A stretch of 64,000 bases of DNA from contig NZ_QPJD01000008.1 of NCBI RefSeq assembly GCF_003337375.1, positions 1 to 64,000 of the forward strand. Reading direction: 5' to 3'. The position numbers were made by a program, and so were the translations under genes. The notes below the pieces were generated by a model that was not told the DNA's origin, did no database searches, and worked only from the letters and a program-made list of their open reading frames with translations. Shown here in pieces: positions 27,459-35,432 of the stretch. Source of the stretch: Paenibacillus prosopidis (GTDB lineage Bacteria; Bacillota; Bacilli; Paenibacillales; Paenibacillaceae). The first letter of the stretch is position 1. Every line of letters starts with the position of its first letter.

Positions 27459-27890
27459 ATGAAAATGGAGCTTATGGAGATCAAAACATTAATCGCCGAG
27501 GGGTACGAGAGAACAGCTAAGGTCTTCATTCCCGGTAAAAACAAATCTTTATGGTGCCATTTCATTCAGCATGATGAATATATAGAAGCCGGAAAAGAAT
27601 CGGCCAAACTGAAAAAAGGAGATCGAATCGGAGGCAAATTCAGCATTCAGCTTGTAACCATTTTTACCCTCTTGGACAATGCCGAGACCCCCGGCTTTAC
27701 CCAACCGATAAACGAGTCTCCCCACATCGTTGCTGCAGGCGAGGTCAAAGAAATAATCGACGAATATTCATGCCTATGTGATTTCGGTTGGCTGGGAGAA
27801 GCGGTTCCAGTGGAATTTGAGGACTCGGTCACGATCAAGCCGGGAACGAAAATCAAAGTTCGCGGAAGCCTGGAGCTGGAATTAGACTAA
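27459..27890 (+). CDS. Probable immunity protein of the toxin locus
   Basis: A 143-residue acidic cytoplasmic protein, 10 bases after the toxin stop. I choose ATG 27459 with AAAGGGTG upstream over a TTG at 27432 that would overlap the toxin gene. No signal peptide. The predicted strand pattern (CHFIQHDEYIEAG, IGGKFSIQLVTIF, VEFEDSVTIKPGTKIKVRGSLELELD) suggests a small beta-barrel. I do not recognise the family; position and size are the evidence for immunity function. Confidence 0.65.
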   Translation: MKMELMEIKTLIAEGYERTAKVFIPGKNKSLWCHFIQHDEYIEAGKESAKLKKGDRIGGKFSIQLVTIFTLLDNAETPGFTQPINESPHIVAAGEVKEIIDEYSCLCDFGWLGEAVPVEFEDSVTIKPGTKIKVRGSLELELD

Positions 27891-27925
27891 TTGAAATAGA
27901 AACTCCTCAAGGAGGAGATGACTTT

Positions 27926-28050
27926 ATGAACAATCGGATTGGAATAATCGGGAGCGGTACCGCTGGATTGCAGCTTGCCTATTCATTAAAAATGAATTCG
28001 ATGTCACTTTACTTCTTCCATCAACAATTACCGACAGCTTAACTCAATAA
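27926..28050 (+). pseudogene. Decayed fragment of a StyA-like flavoprotein monooxygenase
   Basis: GGAGGAG and ATG 27926 begin a frame reading MNNRIGIIGSGTAGLQLAYSL, the FAD-binding GxGxxG start of styrene/indole monooxygenase-like proteins. The frame runs into a stop at 28042. Shifting by one base at the A-run 27988-27992 gives the continuation NEFDVTLLLPS, which fits this family better, and then stops at 28050. The rest of the ~400-residue gene is missing. So it is a frameshifted, truncated remnant. Confidence 0.6.
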
Positions 28051-28098
28051 AAAACTTGTTTATATTTGGTTTTTCGGACTATAATAAAGTAAATTCTT

Positions 28099-28169
28099 GG
28101 TATGTGTGACTGGCGTAAACGTGGGGAACCACGAGGGAGCACATATTTTATACAGCCGTACGCCTGGGC
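28099..28169 (+). promoter_or_regulatory. ZTP (pfl) riboswitch aptamer of folD
   Basis: The conserved ZTP core is visible: TATGTG (28101-28106) pairs with CACATA (28140-28145), enclosing GACTGGCG, a GTGG/CCAC stem and GGGAGC. The distal CCGTACGCCTGGGC (28156-28169) follows, whose CGCC can form the pseudoknot with TGGCG. ZTP/ZMP binding signals low 10-formyl-THF; folD is a classical target. Confidence 0.92.
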
Positions 28170-28206
28170 AGAGGTAAGGGGATACCCCCTTACCTCTTTA
28201 TGTTTT
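28170..28206 (+). terminator. Expression-platform terminator of the folD riboswitch
   Basis: AGAGGTAAGGGG (28170-28181) pairs with CCCCCTTACCTCT (28185-28197), then TTATGTTTT. It begins at the last aptamer base, so ligand binding would be expected to prevent its folding and turn folD on. Confidence 0.85.
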
Positions 28207-28231
28207 AAGCAGATTAGAAAGGGCTGATAAG

Positions 28232-29077
28232 ATGAAAGCGGAAAAATTAATTCTAGACGGTAATCGAGTTGCTGCTAACATGAAGGAAAAATTAGCGGGT
28301 CAAATCAATCGCCTCTCCGAGAAAGGGATTGTCCCATGTTTAGCAACCATTTTAGTCGGCGACGACCCATCATCGGCTACTTATGTACGGATGAAAGGAA
28401 ATGCTTGCAAAAGACTCGGTATACACTCTGTACGCGTTGATCTTCCTTCGAATACTACGACGTATGAATTAATTGCTGCAATTAACAAACTTAACGATGA
28501 CCCTAATATTCATGGAATATTGCTACAGCATCCCGTTCCTCATCCTATTGACGAAAGGGCCGCATTCGAAGCCATCCGTATTGATAAAGATGTAGATGGT
28601 GTAACAACTCAAGGATTTGCTCAAAACGCTTTTGGTTTTGCCGATTATCCTTCTTGTACACCGGCCGCAATCATTGGTATATTGGAGTACTATAATATTC
28701 CCATCGAAGGAAAACACGCTGTTGTGATTGGAAGAAGCCCAATCCTTGGAAAGCCTGTATCCGCAATGCTTTTAAACAAAAATGCAACTGTGACTACATG
28801 TCATTCTAAAACCGCCAATTTAGATAATATTGTTCGATTAGGCGATATTGTCGTTGCAGCGGTTGGTAAACCCAAATTTGTTCAAGGTGATTGGATAAAA
28901 CCAGGTGCTATTGTCGTTGATGCTGGTTACAATAAAGGTAACTTTGGGGACGTTGACTATGATGCTTGTTTAAAGAATGCCTATGCAATTACCCCTGTTC
29001 CAGCAGGTGTCGGACCAGTAACAATAGCTACATTGCTTAAACATACAGTTGAAGCCGCTGAAAAATTTGGTTATTAA
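28232..29077 (+). CDS. folD: Bifunctional methylene-THF dehydrogenase / methenyl-THF cyclohydrolase
   Basis: A 281-residue FolD. It interconverts 5,10-methylene-THF and 10-formyl-THF in the cytoplasm, feeding purine and formyl-Met synthesis. The catalytic Lys lies in the YVRMKGNACKRLG region, the family signature GILLQHPVPHPI is near residue 95, and the NADP-binding GRSPILGKPV near 165, with the C-terminal signature TPVPAGVGPVT. Its length is normal. The gene is AT-richer than its neighbours, stands alone and has a dedicated ZTP riboswitch, so it may be a second, stress-responsive copy or an acquired one. A terminator at 29094 follows. Confidence 0.96.
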   Translation: MKAEKLILDGNRVAANMKEKLAGQINRLSEKGIVPCLATILVGDDPSSATYVRMKGNACKRLGIHSVRVDLPSNTTTYELIAAINKLNDDPNIHGILLQHPVPHPIDERAAFEAIRIDKDVDGVTTQGFAQNAFGFADYPSCTPAAIIGILEYYNIPIEGKHAVVIGRSPILGKPVSAMLLNKNATVTTCHSKTANLDNIVRLGDIVVAAVGKPKFVQGDWIKPGAIVVDAGYNKGNFGDVDYDACLKNAYAITPVPAGVGPVTIATLLKHTVEAAEKFGY

Positions 29078-29093
29078 GCTAAAGGTCAGCTAA

Positions 29094-29134
29094 AAAAATG
29101 ATCATACGCGGATGCGATATGATCATTTTTGTTT
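29094..29134. terminator. Bidirectional terminator between folD and the YtrA-type operon
   Basis: AAAAATGATCATA (29094-29106) and TATGATCATTTTT (29118-29130) form a 13-bp perfect stem with A- and T-rich flanks on both sides, serving both convergent units. Confidence 0.82.
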
Positions 29135-29139
29135 GTTTC

Positions 29140-29391
29140 TTATTGGATGCTAGAAGCCGATCTTGCAATTGTAATCGAAGCGCTGATCGTTATTCTTTTA
29201 GTCCGGATGCGAAGCTCTTCCGCCGAGCCTTCTAATTGTTTATCAGCCTTGCTTATTTCCAGCAATGCTGCCTTTGCTGCCTCTGCTGCGAGAACCTCGT
29301 CCTGCAAGATAAAATGGGCAACCTGATAGGCGTAATGCTCAAGCCCTCTTAGACGTTGAAGCATATGTTCCAGTTGAGTTGTTGCTCTCAT
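29140..29391 (-). CDS. Small hypothetical helical protein
   Basis: An 83-residue, almost fully alpha-helical protein with Ala/Glu/Lys-rich heptad-like repeats (LQDEVLAAEAAKAALLEISKAD), probably a coiled coil. GAGG lies seven bases before the ATG. No signal peptide. It is the last gene of the minus-strand GntR/ABC unit, 17 bases after the preceding stop. Function unknown. Confidence 0.55.
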   Translation of the reverse strand: MRATTQLEHMLQRLRGLEHYAYQVAHFILQDEVLAAEAAKAALLEISKADKQLEGSAEELRIRTKRITISASITIARSASSIQ

Positions 29392-29408
29392 AACGATTCC
29401 TCGTCCAA

Positions 29409-30644
29409 TCAGTCTTTAATCTTTTCGACGATTTCCAAATTTAACAAATGGAGATTTTCCTTCATCTCCTGCTCCGTTTCCTGTTCATCACCAATTTCAG
29501 CCGTACGTCCGGTAAACAGTACTTCCCCATTTGTAAGATCAAGCACAGCAGCTCCGGGAACGCCTGCTTGATTGAAGAGAAGGTACACCCGGTTGGAACT
29601 GATCTGTACGGATTTAATTTCGTCCACACCCAGCTGCTCGGCGGATATCGACGCATATGCGCGCTCCTGCTCTTTAGTCTTTAGGCCATAGCGCGATAAG
29701 GTGATATGATCGAGACCGTATTCCGCAAAATAGAAATAATCGTGTTGCAGGCTTATCACTCTGCCACCGTCATCAGCCGATTGCCAACCCATATCGGACA
29801 ATTCGGTCAACAAACTCGTACGGTAGGAATAGGAATAATATTTCTCTCCGATCCTTTGAGCATTTCCTGTATTTTTGTTGATTTTCATTTCGCTTACGTT
29901 AAAAAGGAACGTTTCGGTTGGAGCGCTAGGTCTATCGGTCAATATTGTGCTGACTTGCATTTCAATGTCTTTTGCGGGGCTGCTCCAATTCTCAAGCTTC
30001 ACATTTCGCAGCTGCTTCCCGCTGGAGAGGTCCAATACAACGATGTTATATTCGACATCGATCGGTTTATAGACATTATAAATTTTTTTGACAAGTATAA
30101 AAATTTCATCGTCAATACGCTGAACATCTTCAACAAAAATGTGGCTGGGCTCTTTAGGCAGCTCGTAGGTCTGTTGAAATGTAGAAACCTTGTCAGTCGC
30201 TTCATGAAGAAGAGTGAGCTTCAATGCGGCTAATGGCGTATCTGATCTTTTATTTTTTATAGATACATCGGAATAGATGACCCATTCCTCATCACGGTAA
30301 AAGCCGTTCATATTCCCTTTTCCCCGCATAAAGGACTTATGATCCTTTATCAGCTGATGGATGTCAGGCTGTCTGTAAATCCATGGGACTCCAGTCAATC
30401 TTGTGCGGAAGTTAGTATTCAAGCCGCCATATTCACTCCCGGCAGTATTTACCTCTAACGGTTCGGAGCGCATGTCTCCATAATAAGAGCCTATCAGCGT
30501 GACATCTTCACCCTCCTTAGGATCCCCTTGTATGGTTTCGAGCTTGTATTCAGGTAAATAGTTCTGTCTGGCGAACGCGTAATAGGACCCTATTCCGCTT
30601 ACAGCGAGCACAGCTATAATGATGGATAACCAATAACGCCTCAT
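29409..30644 (-). CDS. Membrane-anchored protein of a YtrA-type ABC operon
   Basis: A 411-residue protein with one N-terminal membrane helix (YWLSIIIAVLAVSGIGSYY) and an extracytoplasmic domain of repeated beta-strand pattern, possibly propeller-like. ATG 30644 is chosen because GGAG lies seven bases upstream; ATG 30650 is too close to it. It follows the permease gene by 11 bases. Similar anchored proteins accompany YtrB-type transporters, but no function is established. I do not recognise a catalytic motif. Confidence 0.7.
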   Translation of the reverse strand: MRRYWLSIIIAVLAVSGIGSYYAFARQNYLPEYKLETIQGDPKEGEDVTLIGSYYGDMRSEPLEVNTAGSEYGGLNTNFRTRLTGVPWIYRQPDIHQLIKDHKSFMRGKGNMNGFYRDEEWVIYSDVSIKNKRSDTPLAALKLTLLHEATDKVSTFQQTYELPKEPSHIFVEDVQRIDDEIFILVKKIYNVYKPIDVEYNIVVLDLSSGKQLRNVKLENWSSPAKDIEMQVSTILTDRPSAPTETFLFNVSEMKINKNTGNAQRIGEKYYSYSYRTSLLTELSDMGWQSADDGGRVISLQHDYFYFAEYGLDHITLSRYGLKTKEQERAYASISAEQLGVDEIKSVQISSNRVYLLFNQAGVPGAAVLDLTNGEVLFTGRTAEIGDEQETEQEMKENLHLLNLEIVEKIKD

Positions 30645-30655
30645 ATACATTCTCC

Positions 30656-31489
30656 TTACACCGTAATCTTTTTGGCAAGCAGCCTTATGCCAAGCCACAC
30701 CGATATGCAAAGCACGAAAACAAACATGATTAGCTCGGCGGCATATAGTTCATTTGGATATAAATAAGGGTGCCGTGAATCAAAAAGTAAGGAAGGGGAC
30801 ATAACGGCTAACACGCACCCAGACAAATACAGCACGCCATATAAAATCCCCAAACGGCGATAGCTTCTTTCCAACAAAATAGCAGTGAATATGGCTAAAA
30901 CTGCAATCGTACCCATTCCGTAATAGTACAGAAACTGTTCAAATTGCCGCGGGATAAGCTCCACAAGCGCCAGATTGCGGCTTATAGCGTCAACGATATG
31001 CGAGTCTGCCCGCTGGTCCGCAGGAACAATGAGCTTAAAGATAACATTAAGGATGGGCATTAGTACCAGTTGAAATGAAACAAATCCGAAGACGAACAGG
31101 AGAAACGCAGATATTTTGGCCAAATAGAGGTTGCGTCTTGCGGTTGGCAGCACCAGTAATCGATAAATAAAGGTATGACGCCCAATCCAATCACGGTACC
31201 AGATGAAAAAGATGTATAAAGCAAGCACGCTTATACAAATGAGGATGGGCAAAATAAACAACAGCTGATTATTAGCCATCGCCCACTCGAATGTAAGCTG
31301 TTCCGGAGCGGAAACTTGAAATGTGTTTCCTATGTCTTGCGGAACCGGTTCTCTCCGGCGATACAATTCTTTTGTAAGTGTCCAAATTAGAGCGCTAATC
31401 TGGCAGGCCGCTGTGATTCCCATTAATATGGCGAGCATCCATCGAAAGCGATGAACCTCCATATGGAAGAGCTTTAAATAACGGTTCAT
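30656..31489 (-). CDS. ABC transporter permease (YtrC/D-like)
   Basis: A 277-residue membrane protein with six hydrophobic segments (for example FILPILICISVLALYIFFIWY and the C-terminal YAAELIMFVFVLCISVWLGIRLL). It resembles ABC-2-type permeases of Ytr-like transporters. The start codon overlaps the ATPase stop (ATGA), so the two are coupled. Such systems respond to cell-wall stress in Firmicutes; the substrate is unknown. Confidence 0.75.
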   Translation of the reverse strand: MNRYLKLFHMEVHRFRWMLAILMGITAACQISALIWTLTKELYRRREPVPQDIGNTFQVSAPEQLTFEWAMANNQLLFILPILICISVLALYIFFIWYRDWIGRHTFIYRLLVLPTARRNLYLAKISAFLLFVFGFVSFQLVLMPILNVIFKLIVPADQRADSHIVDAISRNLALVELIPRQFEQFLYYYGMGTIAVLAIFTAILLERSYRRLGILYGVLYLSGCVLAVMSPSLLFDSRHPYLYPNELYAAELIMFVFVLCISVWLGIRLLAKKITV

Positions 31490-32175
31490 GCCCGGTACAC
31501 CTCTCTCATAACATCAATGACAGATTTTCCTTCCTCGTAACGCATTTCCTCGCAGTTGAACGCCCGGCTTACCTTACCGTCCTGCAATAAAACGGCCTTA
31601 TCGATGAGATGCTCCAACTCTCCGATTTCGTGCGTCGTGAGCAGTACGCCCCGGCCCTCGATTAAATCGCTGGTAAACACATTCGCAATCGCTTCCCGGC
31701 TGAACAAGTCGATGCCGGAAAACGGCTCGTCCATTAATAAATAGTCTGAATCTTGGCCAAGACCCAGCAAAAGGTTGAATTTTGCAGCGGTGCCTTTCGA
31801 CAAGCTCCCGATTTTATCCGAATAATTGAGCCGAAAAAATTGCATAAGCTCCCTGGCGCGTGCATTGTTCCAGCTATCATAGAAATCTGCCATAAACTTG
31901 ATTGCTTCGGATAGCTTCATACCGGAAGGCATCGTTAAATGATCAGGGACGAAGGCGATCTTTTCATATAGTTGTGGTCTTAGAGATTGTTCATCAATAT
32001 GGATAGAGCCTCCCGATATAGGGGTCAGACCCATGATCGCCTTCAAGATCGTCGACTTACCGGCTCCATTTACACCGATGAGACAAGTAATTTCTCCTTT
32101 AGCGGCAGTGAAGGATACGCCGTTCAGCACGTCGCGGCGGCGATAGCGCTTGCGGATATCTTTTACCTCAATCAT
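31486..32175 (-). CDS. ABC transporter ATP-binding protein (YtrB-like)
   Basis: A 229-residue ATPase. Start 32175 follows GGAGGCC; a longer upstream frame overlaps the regulator gene and has no support. Walker A GVNGAGKST (34-42) and Walker B YLLMDEPFSGID are intact. The signature is SLSKG where LSGGQ is usual, as in YtrB/EcsA-like ATPases. The switch His is in TTHE. It overlaps the GntR gene by eight bases and the permease gene by four. Confidence 0.88.
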   Translation of the reverse strand: MIEVKDIRKRYRRRDVLNGVSFTAAKGEITCLIGVNGAGKSTILKAIMGLTPISGGSIHIDEQSLRPQLYEKIAFVPDHLTMPSGMKLSEAIKFMADFYDSWNNARARELMQFFRLNYSDKIGSLSKGTAAKFNLLLGLGQDSDYLLMDEPFSGIDLFSREAIANVFTSDLIEGRGVLLTTHEIGELEHLIDKAVLLQDGKVSRAFNCEEMRYEEGKSVIDVMREVYRA

Positions 32176-32569
32176 GCTCCGGGCCTCCTTCCTGATATTT
32201 ACTTCTGACCAACTGCAGCAGCTCTTCGATCGGAACATCGATTTTTCGTACGGACGCCACAAAGGCACTGACCGCTTCGCCAAGCAATTCCGACCTTATT
32301 TGGTTGAGCAGCTCCGTATCATTCGTGATCCTGCTGGGTGAGTTTCCTTCCGTAATTATCAATTGCTGCTCCTCCATTTCCTTATAAGCTTTCTGTACCG
32401 TGTTCGGGTTGATCTTCATTAGGGCGCCTAGTTCCCTTCGGGAGGGGATGACCTGGCCAGCTGAAAGCTGGCCCGTTGCAATCCGTTCTTTAAAATGCCG
32501 GACTACCTGCAAATAGACGGGATCCCTATTATTGAACGTAACTTCCGTCGACCCTTCGCTGGTGTTCAT
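32168..32569 (-). CDS. GntR family regulator, YtrA subfamily
   Basis: A 133-residue regulator: GntR winged helix at about 15-85 (DPVYLQVVRHFKERIATGQLSAGQVIPSRRELG; INPNTVQKAYKEMEEQQLI) with only a short helical C-terminal tail, which defines the YtrA subfamily. These repress the ABC operon they head and are released by cell-envelope stress or lipid-II-binding antibiotics. GAGG precedes the ATG. Two operator-like inverted repeats stand directly upstream. Confidence 0.92.
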   Translation of the reverse strand: MNTSEGSTEVTFNNRDPVYLQVVRHFKERIATGQLSAGQVIPSRRELGALMKINPNTVQKAYKEMEEQQLIITEGNSPSRITNDTELLNQIRSELLGEAVSAFVASVRKIDVPIEELLQLVRSKYQEGGPEHD

Positions 32570-32597
32570 AGCGATACCTCACATTCATTACAAGTGT

Positions 32598-32647
32598 GTG
32601 TACTATATGGTTCATACACTTTATGTATGTATTATGCATGTAATACA
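32598..32647. promoter_or_regulatory. Two YtrA-type operators
   Basis: TGTATTATGCATGTAATACA (32628-32647) has perfect 7-bp arms TGTATTA/TAATACA. A second, looser site has GTGTA (32598) and TACAC (ending 32619). Both lie just upstream of the GntR gene, as expected for autoregulation. Confidence 0.65.
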
Positions 32648-32835
32648 CCTGCGAGTCAATAGTTCCTAAATGCTGCACCATTAGGATTAGGACTTGGGTA
32701 CTCAATGAAGAGTATTTCTTTTGTTTTTCTTGGTCTGCATTTCCACATCATACCGCTTGATCATAATATCCCGTTTGTTAAAATGGATGAGCATGCTTAA
32801 TGAATCAACTCGCTAGAAGGATAGGAGAACATTTG

Positions 32836-34182
32836 ATGACACCGTTAAAGATTAAACTTTTGGCAGGGGTTGCTGCGCTCGTTTTGCTGATCGGGAGTAA
32901 CTGGGGGTACCGGACTTACCAAGAAGTTGGCAGGCTTAAACAGCAGCTTTATCATGATATGAATATTTGGATCCATATGCAGTGGTTCGCGTTCGGCCAG
33001 TTTGATTACTCGCTCGCCGGAGCCCTCTCCACTTCTTCCGTTGCCAAACGGCAAGACTTTCTTGAGGATGCCTATCAACAGGCCTTCTATTTGGCCCAAT
33101 ATACTTCGTATGGGTCTTCAGCAGTCCCTTCTTTACATTCGTTATCAGGTATATCTTATTTTTGGGGAGAGAGCAGCAGGTATTTAGAATATGCAGGCAA
33201 TGAAGAGATATCGGCGCTAAAACCGTCTCAGTTGGACACTTTACAGCTCATAAGCCAATACACGAGCAAGATGCGTCCATACATGATGGAATTGAATGAT
33301 ATTACTAATAAGGCGCAGTATCAATCGGACAGCAATGAGCAGGTAGAGCAAATCGTAAGCAAACTCGCTCAAGAGATCGGCAATCTTCCGGCAATCGGGA
33401 GAAACGACAAAGGGTTCAATGATTTCTGGTATAGTAAATACCCGTACAGAATAAGAAAAGCCGGCATTGTATTCGAAGGCGAAAAAAAGTTTAATGGAGC
33501 GGAACTGGCACGGCGTGCCAAGTCGTTTATGGGGGATTACTGGCCTAAGACAAACGGGCAAACCATTCGTTCCAACGGAGGCGGAGGCGACAACCTACTC
33601 GGTCAGTCCCTCTCATTCGGAGCTTATGATGACAAAAAGGCTATGAGCAGCCCCTATATCGTTGATGTTACGAAAACAGGAGGCCATATTCTTCGGGTGT
33701 ACTTTGAGATGCCGAACGGTGAGAAACACGACGAATCATTGGGGGAGCTGGATAAGGACAAAGCGATCTCATTGGCAAAAGAATGGATCGACAGATGGGG
33801 CGAGGAACCCCTCGAGCTGTATGAAACCAAAGACGAATACACGAATCTCCGCCTGACGTTCATTCCCATCAGGGAAAACATACCGATGGTGCAGCAGAAA
33901 GTAGACATCGTGATAGACCGCAAGAAAGGCAGGCTGTTAGAACTCGATGCCACGAATTATTTTATGTATTATAAACTCGACGTTCCATTAAAACCGAAGC
34001 TGTCTCCCGAAGAGGCAGCTGCAAAAGTAAATGACTTATTGGAAATATCCGGCCCTCTGGCTCTTCAGGTAAGAGACGGGGACCTCGTGTACGTCATTCC
34101 TGTTAAAGGAATCGAACGCGTCACGCATCTCTACATTAACGCAATCTACGGCAATGAAGAAGGATTTGAGTTTGCCAGTTAA
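32836..34182 (+). CDS. YpeB-like protein with C-terminal PepSY-like region
   Basis: A 448-residue protein with one N-terminal membrane helix (LLAGVAALVLLIGSNWGY) and an extracytoplasmic part. The N-terminal half is helical with repeated aromatic patterns; the C-terminal ~190 residues (YIVDVTKTGGHILRVYFEMPNG onward, KLSPEEAAAKVNDLL) resemble the PepSY repeats of the germination protein YpeB. YpeB stabilises the cortex-lytic enzyme SleB in the spore. ATG 32836 follows AGGAGAA; ATG 32800 is an alternative without such a site. A SleB-like gene lies 3.7 kb away, not adjacent as usual, so this may be a divergent paralogue. Assignment is by pattern, moderate. Confidence 0.68.
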   Translation: MTPLKIKLLAGVAALVLLIGSNWGYRTYQEVGRLKQQLYHDMNIWIHMQWFAFGQFDYSLAGALSTSSVAKRQDFLEDAYQQAFYLAQYTSYGSSAVPSLHSLSGISYFWGESSRYLEYAGNEEISALKPSQLDTLQLISQYTSKMRPYMMELNDITNKAQYQSDSNEQVEQIVSKLAQEIGNLPAIGRNDKGFNDFWYSKYPYRIRKAGIVFEGEKKFNGAELARRAKSFMGDYWPKTNGQTIRSNGGGGDNLLGQSLSFGAYDDKKAMSSPYIVDVTKTGGHILRVYFEMPNGEKHDESLGELDKDKAISLAKEWIDRWGEEPLELYETKDEYTNLRLTFIPIRENIPMVQQKVDIVIDRKKGRLLELDATNYFMYYKLDVPLKPKLSPEEAAAKVNDLLEISGPLALQVRDGDLVYVIPVKGIERVTHLYINAIYGNEEGFEFAS

Positions 34183-34241
34183 AATTTCCTTCTTATTTAG
34201 ATTAGAAAGAACAATTAATAACGGAGATGATTACTCAGTCG

Positions 34242-34270
34242 AGGAGCTAGCCACGCGGCAGCTCCTTTTT
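34242..34270 (+). terminator. Intrinsic terminator after the YpeB-like gene
   Basis: GGAGCT-A-GCC pairs with GGC-AGCTCC with one bulged base, followed by TTTTT. Confidence 0.78.
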
Positions 34271-34339
34271 CTATTTATGAAGTAAAGCGGTCGTAATACT
34301 AAAGTCTTAAAAGTTGCTACTGTATAGTACTGAATTCTT

Positions 34340-34936
34340 GTGGGGTGCGAGGACGATCTTTTAGGATTATCCGACCTCATTCGTTCATTTGAAAAAACAA
34401 TTCCAGGACGATCATGGATTGGTTTTACGGCTTCTGAAGTAAAAAGATTGGAAATAACAGAAGCAGATTGCTTTCCTAGAATTGAGAACTCTAATGACCT
34501 TTCGTATTTTGTGCAGGAGCAATTATCGGATTTCCCAATTATATATCGGGCGGAATCGCACCATGACTTGATTGGTCATATGCTTACTTTTTCTCATGCA
34601 TTGAACATTTTATTTGACCTAGGCCACGTTTCATTTTTCAAAAGAGGGTTGTCACCCCTTCTCAAACTGATAAAAGTTCTTAGAAGTAGTCGCCACGTAA
34701 AGCCGTTAGATCCAATAAAGTTGATTTCACCAGTTGATCATTTGCCGTTACAAAAGTCAGAACGAGCGGAATTTCTGCCAACCGAGTCCAAGTTTTGGGA
34801 AAAGTACTATAGCCTGAATAATTGGGATTTTGGGCACATCTTTAAATTTTCTTTTAGTTTTTATGACCATCTACGGCGAGTGGAACAAGGGAACATTTCA
34901 TACATCGAAAATTTTCGTTATATAATCAGTCATTAG
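34340..34936 (+). CDS. Hypothetical protein
   Basis: A 198-residue soluble protein, AT-rich relative to its neighbours, with no domain that I recognise. It would start at GTG 34340, which has no clear ribosome binding site, right after an in-frame stop at 34331; the true start may be downstream. A hairpin with a TTCG loop and T-tract at 34966 supports an expressed unit. Composition and isolation suggest recent acquisition or a remnant. Confidence 0.5.
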   Translation: MGCEDDLLGLSDLIRSFEKTIPGRSWIGFTASEVKRLEITEADCFPRIENSNDLSYFVQEQLSDFPIIYRAESHHDLIGHMLTFSHALNILFDLGHVSFFKRGLSPLLKLIKVLRSSRHVKPLDPIKLISPVDHLPLQKSERAEFLPTESKFWEKYYSLNNWDFGHIFKFSFSFYDHLRRVEQGNISYIENFRYIISH

Positions 34937-34965
34937 TTAATTGAGGGACGGATATGATAGCGGTT

Positions 34966-34993
34966 AACGGTTGCTTCGGCAGCTGTTTTTTTT
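34966..34993 (+). terminator. Intrinsic terminator with TTCG tetraloop
   Basis: A 9-bp stem (34966-34974 with 34979-34987) closed by C(TTCG)G, then a run of eight T. Confidence 0.75.
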
Positions 34994-35169
34994 GTTCCTC
35001 CGCTAACAGGCATCAATTTTCTGGAAAAGAGAAGTTAGAGAAAATTGTGAGATTTGAAAGAAATCTGATAAAATTGAATGGTTTTGCAATAGATGAAACC
35101 TGTATGGTTTGCTATTGTAAACTGTGGGGAACGAGAAATGTGAGGAAAAAGGGTTATCTCAAAACTAGA

Positions 35170-35183
35170 TGAAAGCGCTTTAA
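35170..35183. promoter_or_regulatory. cre-like site 1 upstream of the lyase gene
   Basis: TGAAAGCGCTTTAA matches the CcpA consensus TGWNANCGNTNWCA except for one base near the end. Confidence 0.5.
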
Positions 35184-35285
35184 CAAACACAGACAACCTT
35201 AAAGAAAACATAGTCGAAAGCCCCCAATCGCCACATAGCTTGAGGGAGGTGGTGCTACCCGAAAATCAGTAATCGAAATGAAAAA

Positions 35286-35299
35286 TGAAACCGTTTTCA
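35286..35299. promoter_or_regulatory. cre site 2 upstream of the lyase gene
   Basis: TGAAACCGTTTTCA matches TGWNANCGNTNWCA at every fixed position, 134 bases before the lyase start, so carbon catabolite control is likely. Confidence 0.65.
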
Positions 35300-35432
35300 G
35301 GATGTAGAGCCACATTGTTCTAAGGGAAATATGTATGAATTGTATCACTTCTTATTTCAATAGGAGGTTTTGGTGAAAAAAGTGTAGTCTCCATATTGTT
35401 TTGTAATCAAAATTTAAAGGAGATGATTTGTG

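Noticed and set aside
34954..35172. A 72-codon frame with four Cys clusters after the hypothetical gene
   Set aside because: It begins inside the terminator hairpin at 34966-34993 and its composition looks random; no family pattern.
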